Shown piece after piece: positions 29,371 to 38,602 of a stretch of DNA of 58,897 bases. Both the position numbers and the translations under genes were made by a program. The stretch's first letter is position 1. Every line of letters starts with the position of its first letter. The DNA is taken from positions 1-58,897 of the forward strand of contig NZ_FNPL01000019.1 of assembly GCF_900107305.1 (NCBI RefSeq), written 5' to 3'. The notes under the pieces were generated by a model. The model did not search any database and was not told where the DNA came from. It saw only the letters and a list, made by a program, of their open reading frames with translations. Source of the DNA: Thermoactinomyces sp. DSM 45892. Its GTDB lineage: Bacteria; Bacillota; Bacilli; Thermoactinomycetales; Thermoactinomycetaceae.

Positions 29371-31518
29371 ATGTCCCAAGCCAATATTCCTAACATAACC
29401 CCTACTATTTCCATTAATCGAGAAGATGCAATCAATCTTTTATTATCCTCCATTGCCCTAGAAGAGCTAGGTCTGAGCCATATTATCAATGCAGAGGGAG
29501 AAAAAATACAATACATCCTAGGAACATTACCAGGCATCTCTGCTCCCCAAATTGCTACTATTAGCGATTTGCTTTTAGTAAACAATAGTGTTCGGGATAC
29601 TGTACGTGAAATAGCAAAAAAAGAATGGATTTTACAAGAGAAATTAGAAAAGGTCTTAGGTGCAAGTGATCATACAGGACAGGGAACTCAAGGGCCACAA
29701 GGAACTCAAGGACCCACCGGGCCAATTGGAGCCACCGGCGCATTTGCGACAGGTGATTTTTTATTCCAATTATTAGGTAACTCTGGGGCTAGTGGCATTG
29801 CTCCAATGCTTGTCGGGGATCATGCAAACTTTGTATCAGATACATTATACATCGAAGTCACACCCGGTTCTGCAAGGGTGCGACTAGAGGCTCCAACTGG
29901 AACCGGATCGACGGGAACAACAGGGCCGACGGGCGCTACAGGATCCACTGGACCTCAAGGTCCTTCAGGTTTAGTTGGAAATATAGGGCCTGATGGGGTC
30001 ACTGGGCCTGATGGGATATCTGGTTTTATGGGACCGACGGGAGCCACAGGATCGACGGGGGAAATGGGAGTTACCGGATCCACTGGACCTAGGGGAGGCA
30101 CAGGATCGATTGGACCCACAGGGGTCACTGGGCCTAGTGGTCTATCTGGTTTTACAGGTAGTGCTGGGGCTACAGGAATCACGGGACCGATAGGTACTCC
30201 AGGTTCCTCTTCTTCCACAGGGGCTAGAGGAGGCACAGGATCTACAGGAAGTGCAGGACCAGCAGGTCCCTCAGGCTTGCCAGGCTCCTCTTCTCTCACA
30301 GGGGCTACGGGGACAACAGGGATGGTGGGTGTATCAGGGCCTCCGGGACCTTCTGGATCACCAGGTTCCTCTTCTTTAGCAGGGATCACCGGACCTACGG
30401 GAGAAACCGGACCTTCTGGATCATCAGGATTGACAGGAATCAATGGAACCGCAGGGGAGATTGGGCCTACTGGAATCACAGGAACGACGGGACCTATGGG
30501 GGAGAACGCTGCCACAGGGGCTACGGGAGGCACAGGATCTACAGGACCAGATGGAACGATAGGTTCAACAGGGGTTACCGGACCCACTGGGCCCGTAAAT
30601 ATATCAAGTATATATGTAGTCAATGTAGATAGTAATAATGTCTCCGTTATAGATGGAACCACGAATACCATATCCACAACCATTACAATAGCGGGTGGCC
30701 CAAGAGCACTGGGGATAAACCCTGTTACAAAACAAATTTATATACCTAATGATGGCGTGACAGTCTCTGTAGTAGATGGGAACACAAACATAATCACCAA
30801 TACATTTACAGCAGCCGTAATAGGAGCACTTGCAGTAAATCCTTCTTGGAACCGGATCTACGTAACCCGTCCGCCCTTTGACATTAGCGATCAAGTTATT
30901 GTAATAGATGAAATTACAAATACAATATTGGCAACCATTCCGGCGGGAAATATTGCATCAGGAGTAAGCGTGAATCCCATTACAAATCGGATCTATGCTT
31001 CCAACAGTGGTAATAATAACGTCTCTGTCATACATGGAGGCACAAATACTGTACTCACCCTGATTCCTTCAGGATCTTTCCCCACATCCTCAGCAGTAAA
31101 CCCTAACACAAATACGATTTATGTACTCAACCAAGGCAATAGAACAGTCTCGGTAATAGACGGAATGACCCATACGATAACGGCAACCACTACAGTAGGG
31201 TCGTCGTTCTATATTGAAGGATTCGTAGGTGTAGCTGTAAACACACGTACAAATTGTGTCTATGTAGCGAATAGTCTTAGTGATAACGTCTCCGTAATCA
31301 ACGGAAATTTAAATGTTGTCGTCGCAACGATTCAAGTAGGAGCTCGCCCATCTTCAGTGGCTGTAAACCCTAACATAAATCGAATCTATGTAACCAACGG
31401 TGGTGTTGGGAACAATACGGTCTCAGTCATAGATGGAGACACCCATACAATCATTACAACCGTCCCAGTAGGAGTTAGCCCACTGTCAATAGGAGTCTTA
31501 AACCTTAGCTCCACGTAA
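29371..31518 (+). CDS. Collagen-like stalk protein with seven-bladed YVTN propeller, copy 3
   Basis: The 715-residue protein starts at ATG 29371 (GTGAGGTG upstream). The N-terminal domain (1-100), short collagen segment (103-122) and compact domain (123-180) are nearly identical to copy 2. The collagen region (about 180-405) is far more irregular in its triplets than in copies 1 and 2, and seven YVTN repeats (410-715) follow, the third of them atypical ([18 protein letters not shown]). N-termini are conserved while stalks and propellers have diverged, as expected if the N-terminus sets the assembly site and the head sets the binding. No clear terminator follows. Confidence 0.9.
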   Translation: MSQANIPNITPTISINREDAINLLLSSIALEELGLSHIINAEGEKIQYILGTLPGISAPQIATISDLLLVNNSVRDTVREIAKKEWILQEKLEKVLGASDHTGQGTQGPQGTQGPTGPIGATGAFATGDFLFQLLGNSGASGIAPMLVGDHANFVSDTLYIEVTPGSARVRLEAPTGTGSTGTTGPTGATGSTGPQGPSGLVGNIGPDGVTGPDGISGFMGPTGATGSTGEMGVTGSTGPRGGTGSIGPTGVTGPSGLSGFTGSAGATGITGPIGTPGSSSSTGARGGTGSTGSAGPAGPSGLPGSSSLTGATGTTGMVGVSGPPGPSGSPGSSSLAGITGPTGETGPSGSSGLTGINGTAGEIGPTGITGTTGPMGENAATGATGGTGSTGPDGTIGSTGVTGPTGPVNISSIYVVNVDSNNVSVIDGTTNTISTTITIAGGPRALGINPVTKQIYIPNDGVTVSVVDGNTNIITNTFTAAVIGALAVNPSWNRIYVTRPPFDISDQVIVIDEITNTILATIPAGNIASGVSVNPITNRIYASNSGNNNVSVIHGGTNTVLTLIPSGSFPTSSAVNPNTNTIYVLNQGNRTVSVIDGMTHTITATTTVGSSFYIEGFVGVAVNTRTNCVYVANSLSDNVSVINGNLNVVVATIQVGARPSSVAVNPNINRIYVTNGGVGNNTVSVIDGDTHTIITTVPVGVSPLSIGVLNLSST

Positions 31519-31585
31519 CCGATAACCTCATTACAAACCTGCTTTAAGCGCCAATCTAACACAACTCTTTCACAGAAGTCACTTG

Positions 31586-31615
31586 TTGTCTTTTTATCAC
31601 CATCCCCTATATAAT
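31586..31615 (+). promoter_or_regulatory. Sigma-A promoter of the yneK-like gene
   Basis: TTGTCT (31586-31591), 18-bp spacer, TATAAT (31610-31615). Confidence 0.6.
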
Positions 31616-31670
31616 GAAGCCAGAATCCAAAAAATATGAGAAATCATCTTATTAAATAGAGGTGAGAATC

Positions 31671-32099
31671 ATGATAAGACCCCTCTGGCTTCAATGGGCC
31701 TACACCTTGTTTTGGATAGCACTTTTTGGGGTTATGTGTATCGGTGGATATTTTATGTTTCGTAAATTTCTAAAACGATTACCCAAACAAGATGGCCGTT
31801 CTGAGCTCGATTGGCAGGAGCACTATATAAACGAAACACTGCATCTCTGGACAGACGAGAAAAAAGCCCTCCTCCGGGATCTAGTTGCACCTGTTCCAGA
31901 ATTATTCCGCGATGTAGCGAAACAAAAAATTGCTGGCAAAATAGGTGAGATTGCTCTGTCTGAGAAAGCGAAAGAACTAAAGGAAGAATACATCATCCGT
32001 GGGTATATACTAGCCACCCCGAAAAGGGATCACAAATGGCTAAAAGAAACCTTACAAAAAAAACAGATTGATTTAAAGCCATATCAGCATTTGTTTTAA
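31671..32099 (+). CDS. yneK: DUF2621 membrane protein (YneK-like)
   Basis: The protein is 142 residues from ATG 31671 (GAGGTGAG upstream). One membrane segment (10-30) ends in GGYFMFRKFLKRLPK, followed by DWQEHYI, VPELFRDVAKQKIAGKIGE and a C-terminal IIRGYILATPKRDHKWL; these blocks match the DUF2621 family as I know it from Bacillus YneK. The cytoplasmic part (45-142) is soluble and charged. Function unknown. Confidence 0.8.
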   Translation: MIRPLWLQWAYTLFWIALFGVMCIGGYFMFRKFLKRLPKQDGRSELDWQEHYINETLHLWTDEKKALLRDLVAPVPELFRDVAKQKIAGKIGEIALSEKAKELKEEYIIRGYILATPKRDHKWLKETLQKKQIDLKPYQHLF

Positions 32100-32125
32100 A
32101 TCACATTTTTCTTTTCCTGCTTTTG

Positions 32126-32292
32126 TTGTTATTTTCCCCGTTGTATGGTAGGATACGTATATTACGTTAAAAAGTGGTTGGGAATCAAGTTTCACCTTGT
32201 GTGGCCTCTTGTACGTTGAAACAATAGGTTCATCAATAGGTTTAAATGCTTGACTGTTTGTCCGCTTTTTAATGAAGAAGGAGGCCCCAAGC
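32126..32292 (+). promoter_or_regulatory. Promoter and long leader of the cold shock gene
   Basis: TTGTTA (32126-32131), 17 bp, TAGGAT (32149-32154) gives a start near 32161, leaving an untranslated leader of about 130 nt before ATG 32293. Long structured leaders are usual for csp mRNAs, where they control stability and translation in the cold. Confidence 0.55.
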
Positions 32293-32499
32293 ATGAAGGG
32301 TAAAGTAAAATGGTTTAACGCTGATAAAGGTTATGGTTTCCTTGAGCGCGAAGACGGTGGCGATGTATTCGTACACTATAGCGCAATCCAAACCGAAGGT
32401 TTCAAAACTCTCGAAGAAGGCGAGCCAGTTGAGTTCGACATCGTTGAGGGAGACCGTGGTCCACAATCCGCTAACGTTCATCGTTTGAACGTTCGTTAA
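32293..32499 (+). CDS. Cold shock protein (CspA/CspB family)
   Basis: The 68-residue protein is a single cold shock domain with RNP1 (KGYGFLERE, about 13-21) and RNP2 (DVFVHYSAI, 25-33), beginning MKGKVKWFN. It binds single-stranded RNA and DNA and acts as an RNA chaperone. AAGGAGG at 32277-32283 fits ATG 32293; an ATG at 32272 would lie upstream of it. Length and sequence are canonical. Confidence 0.97.
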   Translation: MKGKVKWFNADKGYGFLEREDGGDVFVHYSAIQTEGFKTLEEGEPVEFDIVEGDRGPQSANVHRLNVR

Positions 32500-32511
32500 T
32501 TCGGACTATAA

Positions 32512-32544
32512 GAAAAAGCACTCTCATAATGAGGGTGCTTTTTC
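32512..32544 (+). terminator. Terminator of the csp gene
   Basis: GAAAAAGCACTCTC (32512-32525) pairs with GAGGGTGCTTTTTC (32531-32544) with one mismatch. Confidence 0.85.
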
Positions 32545-32685
32545 CTTTGTTTTCAAGGGTTTTACAGATTTACATAACAAAGCTTTATCGAGCTTATTAC
32601 GGGGGAAAAGGGAAAGTGCAAACGAAGTGCAAACCAACGCTATCACTTCGTCTTGTAGTCAAATCTTGAAACGATCATCTTTCCT

Positions 32686-33843
32686 TCATCGGCTCATAGC
32701 CTTGTATGCATTAACCCTACCGTGAGTCCAGTTGTCACCCGTTCCTTGGATTGCATCTGCGGTTTCTTCTAAGGAAGCACGAATTTCATTTGCCTTTTTC
32801 CCTTGAGAAGCCAGAAGACCTGCAACCCCTGCTACGAGTGGCGTTGCCATGGATGTTCCGGAAATAGATTCATAACCTGAACCAAGAACTGTTGAGTAAA
32901 TATCTACTCCAGGCGCTGCCACATCTACCCACTTTCCATAGTTAGAAAAGTCGGCTTTACGATCATTTTGATCCGTTGCTGCTACCGCAATGACATTTTC
33001 ATAGTAAGCTGGATAGTTGGGAGTAGATGAGTTGTCATTTCCCGCTGCAGCAACAATAGTAGATCCCTTGCTTACTGCGTAATCGACTGCATCTTGTAAT
33101 GCCTTAGATTCATCTGTACTACCTAGGCTTAAACTAATTACATGAGCACCTAGGTCAGCCGCATGCGTAATCCCGCTTGCCACCCCATCTGCCGTTCCAT
33201 TCCCCTTTGCATCTAGGACCCTCTCTGCGATAATTTTTACATTTGGTGCCATTCCAACAATACCAACCCTATTGTTCATTGTAGCAGCAGCTACTCCCGC
33301 ACAATGAGTACCATGTTTATTTTCATCCATAGGATCATCATCATTGTCGATAAAGTCACGTCCCTTCTCTACTTTCCCTTTCAAATCCAGGTGGTTGTAA
33401 TCTACACCTGTATCCAAAATCGCGATCTTGACTTGACCAGACCCTTTTGTAATATCCCAAGCTTTTTCAGCCTCTACCTTTTGTAGGGCATACTGTTTTG
33501 CATAATCAGTATCATTTGGAACCAATGTAGCACGATATACATGATTCGGCTCGACATACAATACATCGGGATTTTTCTGGTATTCTTGAATCGCTTGCTT
33601 AACTGATTTCTCAGCTGGAACCTTCACTACTTGAAAACCAAGTGTGCTATTTGTTTTGATCACTTGGCTGTCTGCTTTCGCATGGAGAGAGGAACTTTGG
33701 GCTAATGAAGTTCCTGGCTTGAACTTGACAATGATTTCTGAACTACCTTCATTCTCCGAAGCTTGGGTTCCTATTGAATTGGAAAACACCATAGAAACTC
33801 CCAATGCCAGAGCAGCTACAACCGAAAGTGAACGTTTATACAA
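32686..33843 (-). CDS. Secreted subtilisin-like serine protease (thermitase type)
   Basis: The 385-residue precursor has a signal peptide (cleavage near 28), an I9-like propeptide (about 32-105; EIIVKFKPGTS) and the S8 catalytic domain with D144 (ILDTGVD), H177 (NKHGTHCAG), oxyanion N269 and S331 (SGTSMATP). The domain closely resembles thermitase of Thermoactinomyces vulgaris, including VISLSLG, PNYPAYY and RVNAYKA. TTG 33843 has AAGGGGTG 6 nt upstream; GTG 33852 would overlap that site. The 310 bases beyond its start hold no gene I can see. Extracellular nutrient protease is the likely role. Confidence 0.93.
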   Translation of the reverse strand: MYKRSLSVVAALALGVSMVFSNSIGTQASENEGSSEIIVKFKPGTSLAQSSSLHAKADSQVIKTNSTLGFQVVKVPAEKSVKQAIQEYQKNPDVLYVEPNHVYRATLVPNDTDYAKQYALQKVEAEKAWDITKGSGQVKIAILDTGVDYNHLDLKGKVEKGRDFIDNDDDPMDENKHGTHCAGVAAATMNNRVGIVGMAPNVKIIAERVLDAKGNGTADGVASGITHAADLGAHVISLSLGSTDESKALQDAVDYAVSKGSTIVAAAGNDNSSTPNYPAYYENVIAVAATDQNDRKADFSNYGKWVDVAAPGVDIYSTVLGSGYESISGTSMATPLVAGVAGLLASQGKKANEIRASLEETADAIQGTGDNWTHGRVNAYKAMSR

Positions 33844-34163
33844 ATGAATCACCCCTTAATTGTTTTGTAATCTAAATATTCGATACATAAATGAATTTAT
33901 CCTTCTAATTTTTTTAAAAAATAAAATTTTCTTTTTATTTATAAAGAGTCGGTCTGGAAGTCAGTGAAATACATAGAACGAGTAAAGAAAAACACTTGAT
34001 TTTCATACTAAAACGACTCTGAAATATAAGGACGTTTTTCCCTTGAAATCCAAAGTAATAGAATGAATAAAAAATAAATTACGAATAGTTAGATATTTTA
34101 TTTGTATATGAACGAAGGTTATGGGAAATTATACTATCAATCATATATAGAGGCGGGATAACG

Positions 34164-34550
34164 TTGAAAAAAAAGTTGCTCTTTCTATTCCTTGTGATGT
34201 CTATATTCTTCATCATCATGGGTTGCAACAGCACAAATGAGTTAGTCATTTATCAAGAAAAACAAGCTAACAACACCTTGAGCGAGAAAAAACAGATCTC
34301 AGACAAGGAAAAAATCGATCGTATCAACCAATATATTGGTTTGATTAACTGGAAAGCCTCCACACCAGCGAGAACGAAACCGGAAGATGTTCAGCTTTGG
34401 TTTTCAAAAAAGAAGAACGAGGATGTATCTAAAGAGAAGAAGTACTACATTTGGTTTAATGAAAACTGGGAAGCAGAAGTGACACTTGACACAAAATATG
34501 GTCTACTACCCCTAGCGGAATCTAAGGAGTTAAAAAAGTTATTAGAGTAA
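34164..34550 (+). CDS. Putative lipoprotein, unknown family
   Basis: The 128-residue protein starts at TTG 34164 with GAGGCGGG upstream. A hydrophobic signal (4-18) ends in a lipobox IMGC with lipidated C20 or near it. The rest is charged and Lys-rich; the C-terminal half (YYIWFNENWEAEVTLD...) looks like a small beta domain. I do not recognise a family. Monocistronic with a strong terminator. Confidence 0.65.
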   Translation: MKKKLLFLFLVMSIFFIIMGCNSTNELVIYQEKQANNTLSEKKQISDKEKIDRINQYIGLINWKASTPARTKPEDVQLWFSKKKNEDVSKEKKYYIWFNENWEAEVTLDTKYGLLPLAESKELKKLLE

Positions 34551-34574
34551 CTGTGCCTTCACACAACAAAGAAA

Positions 34575-34616
34575 GAGCTTTTTTTGAACAACATTTATGC
34601 TGTTCAAAAAAAGCTC
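34575..34616. terminator. Bidirectional terminator between lipoprotein gene and yunC
   Basis: A perfect 16-bp repeat, GAGCTTTTTTTGAACA (34575-34590) with TGTTCAAAAAAAGCTC (34601-34616). Confidence 0.85.
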
Positions 34617-34647
34617 CTTTCTATATGCGTGCATCGATTCATTTCGA

Positions 34648-34983
34648 TTACATCATTCGGATGAGGGCTTCTTCTCCCGCCATCCCAGCAATAATCCCAA
34701 AATCTTCAGCCGTGTGAGTCACAGACTCAAGAGGTGCACTCAGCAATTCCTCTAATGTCTTTACCCCTACTGCCCTAGCTGCGATAATTTGACGATCACT
34801 TAACCGTTCGTTTAATAAACCTACATCCAACGCACCGCACATAATATACCCTTTTTCTGTGGTAATGACCAGAAGGGTGGTTTTGGGTAATTTCACTTCT
34901 ATGCCCATTGCGACTGATTCACCAATATGTATTGGCTTCATTTGAATCAAATCAAACACCCCATTTCGGATCTCTTTCTTCAT
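34648..34983 (-). CDS. yunC: YunC-like (DUF1805) protein
   Basis: The protein carries the DUF1805 pattern: VKLPKTTLLVITTEKGYIMCGALDV and LLNERL, then RAVGVKTLEELLSAPLESVT. YunC is about 100 residues and its function is unknown. I give ATG 34983 (111 residues); alignment in memory with Bacillus YunC suggests the GTG at 34959 instead, and 51 further in-frame bases lie upstream. It is the last gene of the yunF-yunE-yunD-small protein-yunC run. Confidence 0.82.
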   Translation of the reverse strand: MKKEIRNGVFDLIQMKPIHIGESVAMGIEVKLPKTTLLVITTEKGYIMCGALDVGLLNERLSDRQIIAARAVGVKTLEELLSAPLESVTHTAEDFGIIAGMAGEEALIRMM

Positions 34984-35036
34984 TATATGTCGATCCTGCC
35001 CAAAGAGTGCCGATGAATATAAGTTCTCTATCAAAG

Positions 35037-35297
35037 TTAATGAATGCGTGTTGGAATAACGGGCGCAGGCTTGTACGGTGAGATTTTTCCATCTTGCACC
35101 ATCTTCATCTTTAACATCTCAACCAGATAAATCCCCATCATCTGATTTACTTCTTCATCACCCATATTTTGAATCAGTTGAATCATATGTTCACGTGATT
35201 GATCTTCCAATAGATTTAGGACGATAGTAATCACATCATCTTCATCATCACGAAGCTGATCACGATAAAGTTCATAAATATCATTTACGAAACTCAA
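35037..35297 (-). CDS. Small acidic conserved protein (DUF6154-like)
   Basis: The 86-residue protein (FVNDIYELYRDQL..., two acidic patches, many Met) resembles the small DUF6154 proteins of Bacillales, from memory. It starts at TTG 35297 with AAGGAGG upstream. No membrane segment. It sits between yunC and yunD on the same strand, so is part of that operon. Function unknown. Confidence 0.65.
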   Translation of the reverse strand: MSFVNDIYELYRDQLRDDEDDVITIVLNLLEDQSREHMIQLIQNMGDEEVNQMMGIYLVEMLKMKMVQDGKISPYKPAPVIPTRIH

Positions 35298-35334
35298 GAG
35301 GAGTCCTCCTTTTCATCTATCAAAAACATGCTAT

Positions 35335-36807
35335 TTAGTTCATGTCTGTGAGTGTACCACAATCTGTTTCAAAAGAGACATTCGAAAGCCAACGCTTTTC
35401 TTTTGCTTTCTCCATTTTGGAGGAATCTTGAATCGCATCCTTCAAGAGATCCCGTAAGAACTCGGGCACATAGTATCTCAGTAACTCACTCTCTTTTAAA
35501 GTGACATATCCAGAACCAAAAGTAAACATATCAATCGTGGCTAACTGATATCGATACTCATCTTCTAACTGTTCATTCCCCATATAGATGGCTTGTATGC
35601 TCTGCTTCTCGTTAACAGTACGAGTGGTTACCACCTGCAATCCCGATATCGCTAATGAACCCAGTATCTTCCCACGAAATCCATAACCACGGATTTTTTT
35701 ATTTTGATAAGATGGTTCTAGGGATTGCTCTAATGCCTCGCGAATTGCCCTTCCTGAAATCTCGACTAGTACTGGATTAATCGGATGGGGACAAAGTTTA
35801 TGTAATTTTTCCCAAGTAACAACCCCTTCAACTAGAGGCCCTAATAATACTCCACTATTGACCAAAGAAAACGGAGCACCTGTCCATGTTCGAAGTTCAT
35901 CGGCGAGCAAATTAGCAAATATGGATTCCTTATTCCACGAGATGGGCAGTGTTTCCTCTAATTGCGCAATCGGTCTCGTCATAACATGCTCAGCCTCTAG
36001 TCGTAAACTATGGATAAAATGAGCCATCTCAACAGAAGGCTCTTCTATCTTCATCATATGGACGCAAGCATCGAAACAGAGGTTATTATTTGTATTTGGA
36101 TCAACGATAATCTGCACTTCCCCGACATACTCTCCAAACTTCCCTGCCGCTACAATCATCGTAGTACCGATACGTTCTGGCTCTGCTAACAGATGGTGAG
36201 TATGCGCTCCTATAATAATGTCCACATCAGGAATCATCATTGCCATCTTACGATCCCAAAATATACCCAAATGGGAGAGAACGACGATCACATCTACCTG
36301 TGAACGTAATAACGCTACATCCCTTGCTATACACTCCATCGGATCATCTACATCCCAACCTAGCAACTCATACACCAACGGATATGGTATAGTAGCCCCT
36401 AAAAATGCGATGCGTACTCCTCTTATCTCTTTAATCTCCCAAGGCCTAATCCAAGCTGGTAACCCTTGATCTTCTTTCTGACGAACATTACTACTTACCA
36501 CTGAAAAAGAAGACTGATGATACATCGTAGCCAAATGGATATCCGAAATCGTTAACAACTCATTATTTCCTAACGTTACGATGTCATAGCCTGTATAATC
36601 TAAGATCTTACGATTCGCTATCCCCATAGTGCCTTCCGTCTCCATGCGAAACCGATCGGCATGATCGCCCAAATCAACAAGAAGAAACGAGTCATCTCTT
36701 AACTCTGCTTCCTCTCTTTTCCGAACCACGAAGCTATGAATTCTCTCCATTTCCTCCATATGGCTATGTAGATCATTTGTATGGTAAAGACGAATTACAT
36801 GCCTCAT
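35335..36807 (-). CDS. yunD: YunD-like metallophosphatase / 5'-nucleotidase
   Basis: The 490-residue protein has the calcineurin-like metal-binding set: HTNDLHSH (9-16), DLGDHAD (near 45), GNNE (near 80, in place of GNHE), LSHLG and GAHTHH (near 200), followed by the 5'-nucleotidase C-terminal domain (about 280-460; ANLLADELR, NSGVL). Unlike secreted UshA-type enzymes it has no signal peptide, so acts in the cytoplasm, as YunD does. Substrate is a nucleotide or nucleotide sugar by family. Confidence 0.9.
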   Translation of the reverse strand: MRHVIRLYHTNDLHSHMEEMERIHSFVVRKREEAELRDDSFLLVDLGDHADRFRMETEGTMGIANRKILDYTGYDIVTLGNNELLTISDIHLATMYHQSSFSVVSSNVRQKEDQGLPAWIRPWEIKEIRGVRIAFLGATIPYPLVYELLGWDVDDPMECIARDVALLRSQVDVIVVLSHLGIFWDRKMAMMIPDVDIIIGAHTHHLLAEPERIGTTMIVAAGKFGEYVGEVQIIVDPNTNNNLCFDACVHMMKIEEPSVEMAHFIHSLRLEAEHVMTRPIAQLEETLPISWNKESIFANLLADELRTWTGAPFSLVNSGVLLGPLVEGVVTWEKLHKLCPHPINPVLVEISGRAIREALEQSLEPSYQNKKIRGYGFRGKILGSLAISGLQVVTTRTVNEKQSIQAIYMGNEQLEDEYRYQLATIDMFTFGSGYVTLKESELLRYYVPEFLRDLLKDAIQDSSKMEKAKEKRWLSNVSFETDCGTLTDMN

Positions 36808-36820
36808 ATAAAGGTCCTCC

Positions 36821-37651
36821 TCACAAGGTCAATCCGTCATAGATCATCTTTATCGCAATCACTACTAGTAACGTTTCAAAAGCTCGTAGCAAGTATTTAC
36901 TCTCTAGACGAGATGAAATCCAAGCTCCTGTTTTGCCTCCCAGCCAAGCTCCAGGAGCTAATAGCAAGACCGCCATCCAATGAATATGTGCTTGAAAAGC
37001 CTGAATACCACTACCCAGAATAGACGATAAAAAAATAGCAAACATCGAGGTAGCTGTAGCTACATGCGGAGGGAACCGAAACACGATAAGCATGATCGGA
37101 ACCATCAAGGCCCCACCACCGATCCCTAAAAGTCCTGAAAGAATCCCGATGGGAAAGGACATCCCCAATACTAGCCATCGATTATATCCGTATGTCCATT
37201 TATGTCCGTCTGGATCCGTATGAGTTCTCACCTGAGACCCTGTATATCTCATCCATCTAATTCGATCTTTTATCATGAGAACAAAAGAGATCACCAGCAT
37301 AAAGATACCAAAACCCATTAGAAAGAGGTTGGATTGTAGATAGCGCGATAAGTATGCACCTATCATCGCACCCGGTCCACATCCGAGAAAAAATAGCCAT
37401 CCGCTCGTAAAATCAATTCGCTTTTGTTTGTGAAAGCTCAGAGTCGAAGCAAGGGAAGTAATCACAATTAAAAATAAAGAGGTTCCCACAGCTATCGGCG
37501 GACTAATCATGCGAAAAGGTGGAAAAAAATGTGCTAAATACAACAGCGCTGGAACAATAATAATACCGCCGCCAAGTCCTACTATACTCCCAATCGTACC
37601 TGCTACATAACCAATTAATAATAACGATCCCCATATTACGATATCATCCAT
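36821..37651 (-). CDS. yunE: TauE/SafE-family membrane permease (YunE)
   Basis: The 276-residue protein has about eight hydrophobic segments and the paired GxxxGxVGLGGGIIIVPAL (20-38) and GLLGIGGGALMVPIML (about 172-187) motifs of TauE/SafE permeases, which move sulfite, sulfoacetate or related anions. It lies 13 nt before yunD and 4 nt after yunF in one operon. Substrate not predictable. Confidence 0.9.
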   Translation of the reverse strand: MDDIVIWGSLLLIGYVAGTIGSIVGLGGGIIIVPALLYLAHFFPPFRMISPPIAVGTSLFLIVITSLASTLSFHKQKRIDFTSGWLFFLGCGPGAMIGAYLSRYLQSNLFLMGFGIFMLVISFVLMIKDRIRWMRYTGSQVRTHTDPDGHKWTYGYNRWLVLGMSFPIGILSGLLGIGGGALMVPIMLIVFRFPPHVATATSMFAIFLSSILGSGIQAFQAHIHWMAVLLLAPGAWLGGKTGAWISSRLESKYLLRAFETLLVVIAIKMIYDGLTL

Positions 37652-37655
37652 GTGA

Positions 37656-38519
37656 TTACTCCATCCAGTCCAGTAAACTTAATTGCCTCGGTGCAAGTCC
37701 TTCATAGGAAATACCTAGCTGTTTCATCATCTTCCTCGCACTTTTGACAGCGTGGCCTTGTGAATTATTATTAAATAATACATATACTTCTTGACTACTT
37801 GTTGCTAAACTTTGTATTCTGGGAACCCACTCTGAAATTTCTTCCTCTGAGTAGTCGTAGGCATAGCGAATATCACGCCAGTTCGGGTTCCCAGGCTGAT
37901 CCCAGCCAGCTTTATTCCGTCCATGAAATCTCACTACACTATATGTCGGGTGAGTAGATGTCGCCACGATCGGCACAGAATGAATTCCGGCCTGTGGTTC
38001 ATCACATACAACATGGACCAGCTTCTCATCGGTTAAGAACCGTAGGGTTTGGTCACACATCGATTCACTAAACCAGCTTTGGTTGCGAAACTCGATGGCC
38101 AAACGATATTCAGAAAATGCTTCTTTTACTTTTCGTATGTATCGAACATGCTTTTGTGAACAATCATACCAAGGAGGAAATTGAAAAAGCATCAATTCAC
38201 ATTTCCCTGCTATCCGCATAGGCTCAAAAGATTCTTTTACTGCCTTCACAATCTCTTCCCACGGTCTCTCAGGGAATTGACTGGGTCGTCCGTGACCCGT
38301 AAGCTCTCGATACGGCTTCACTAGAAAGCGAAATGTCTCGGGCGTCTGCTCTACCCATTTCGCTACGCGGTCTACATTCGCAATCGCGTGAAACGTACTA
38401 TCTAACTCCACAATAGGAAAGTGGCTTGTATAATCCACTAATTTATCTTTTATCTTAGACGCTTGCGTACTAAAAACATGGTCTCCCCAACCACAAACTC
38501 CTATTCGGACTTGGTTCAT
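37656..38519 (-). CDS. yunF: DUF72 family protein (YunF)
   Basis: The start is ATG 38519 (287 residues); a GTG at 38537 lacks a ribosome site. The protein begins VRIGVCGWGDH, then has FPIVELDSTFHA, FLVKPYRELTGH and a C-terminal VYVLFNNNSQGHAVKSA segment, the layout of DUF72, a TIM-barrel family of unknown activity found as YunF in Bacillus. First gene of the yunF-E-D-small-C operon, divergent from pncB. Confidence 0.85.
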   Translation of the reverse strand: MNQVRIGVCGWGDHVFSTQASKIKDKLVDYTSHFPIVELDSTFHAIANVDRVAKWVEQTPETFRFLVKPYRELTGHGRPSQFPERPWEEIVKAVKESFEPMRIAGKCELMLFQFPPWYDCSQKHVRYIRKVKEAFSEYRLAIEFRNQSWFSESMCDQTLRFLTDEKLVHVVCDEPQAGIHSVPIVATSTHPTYSVVRFHGRNKAGWDQPGNPNWRDIRYAYDYSEEEISEWVPRIQSLATSSQEVYVLFNNNSQGHAVKSARKMMKQLGISYEGLAPRQLSLLDWME

Positions 38520-38602
38520 TCGATTATTACGCCCCACTTCTATCTATGTATGTTTCTTATTGTAGCATAGTAAATACAGCCATATAGAGGAGCGAGAACA
38601 GC

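Noticed and set aside
33853-34163. Hidden gene in the AT-rich gap between protease and lipoprotein genes
   Set aside because: No frame with a ribosome site; distant GAGTCG/CGACTC repeats are probably chance.
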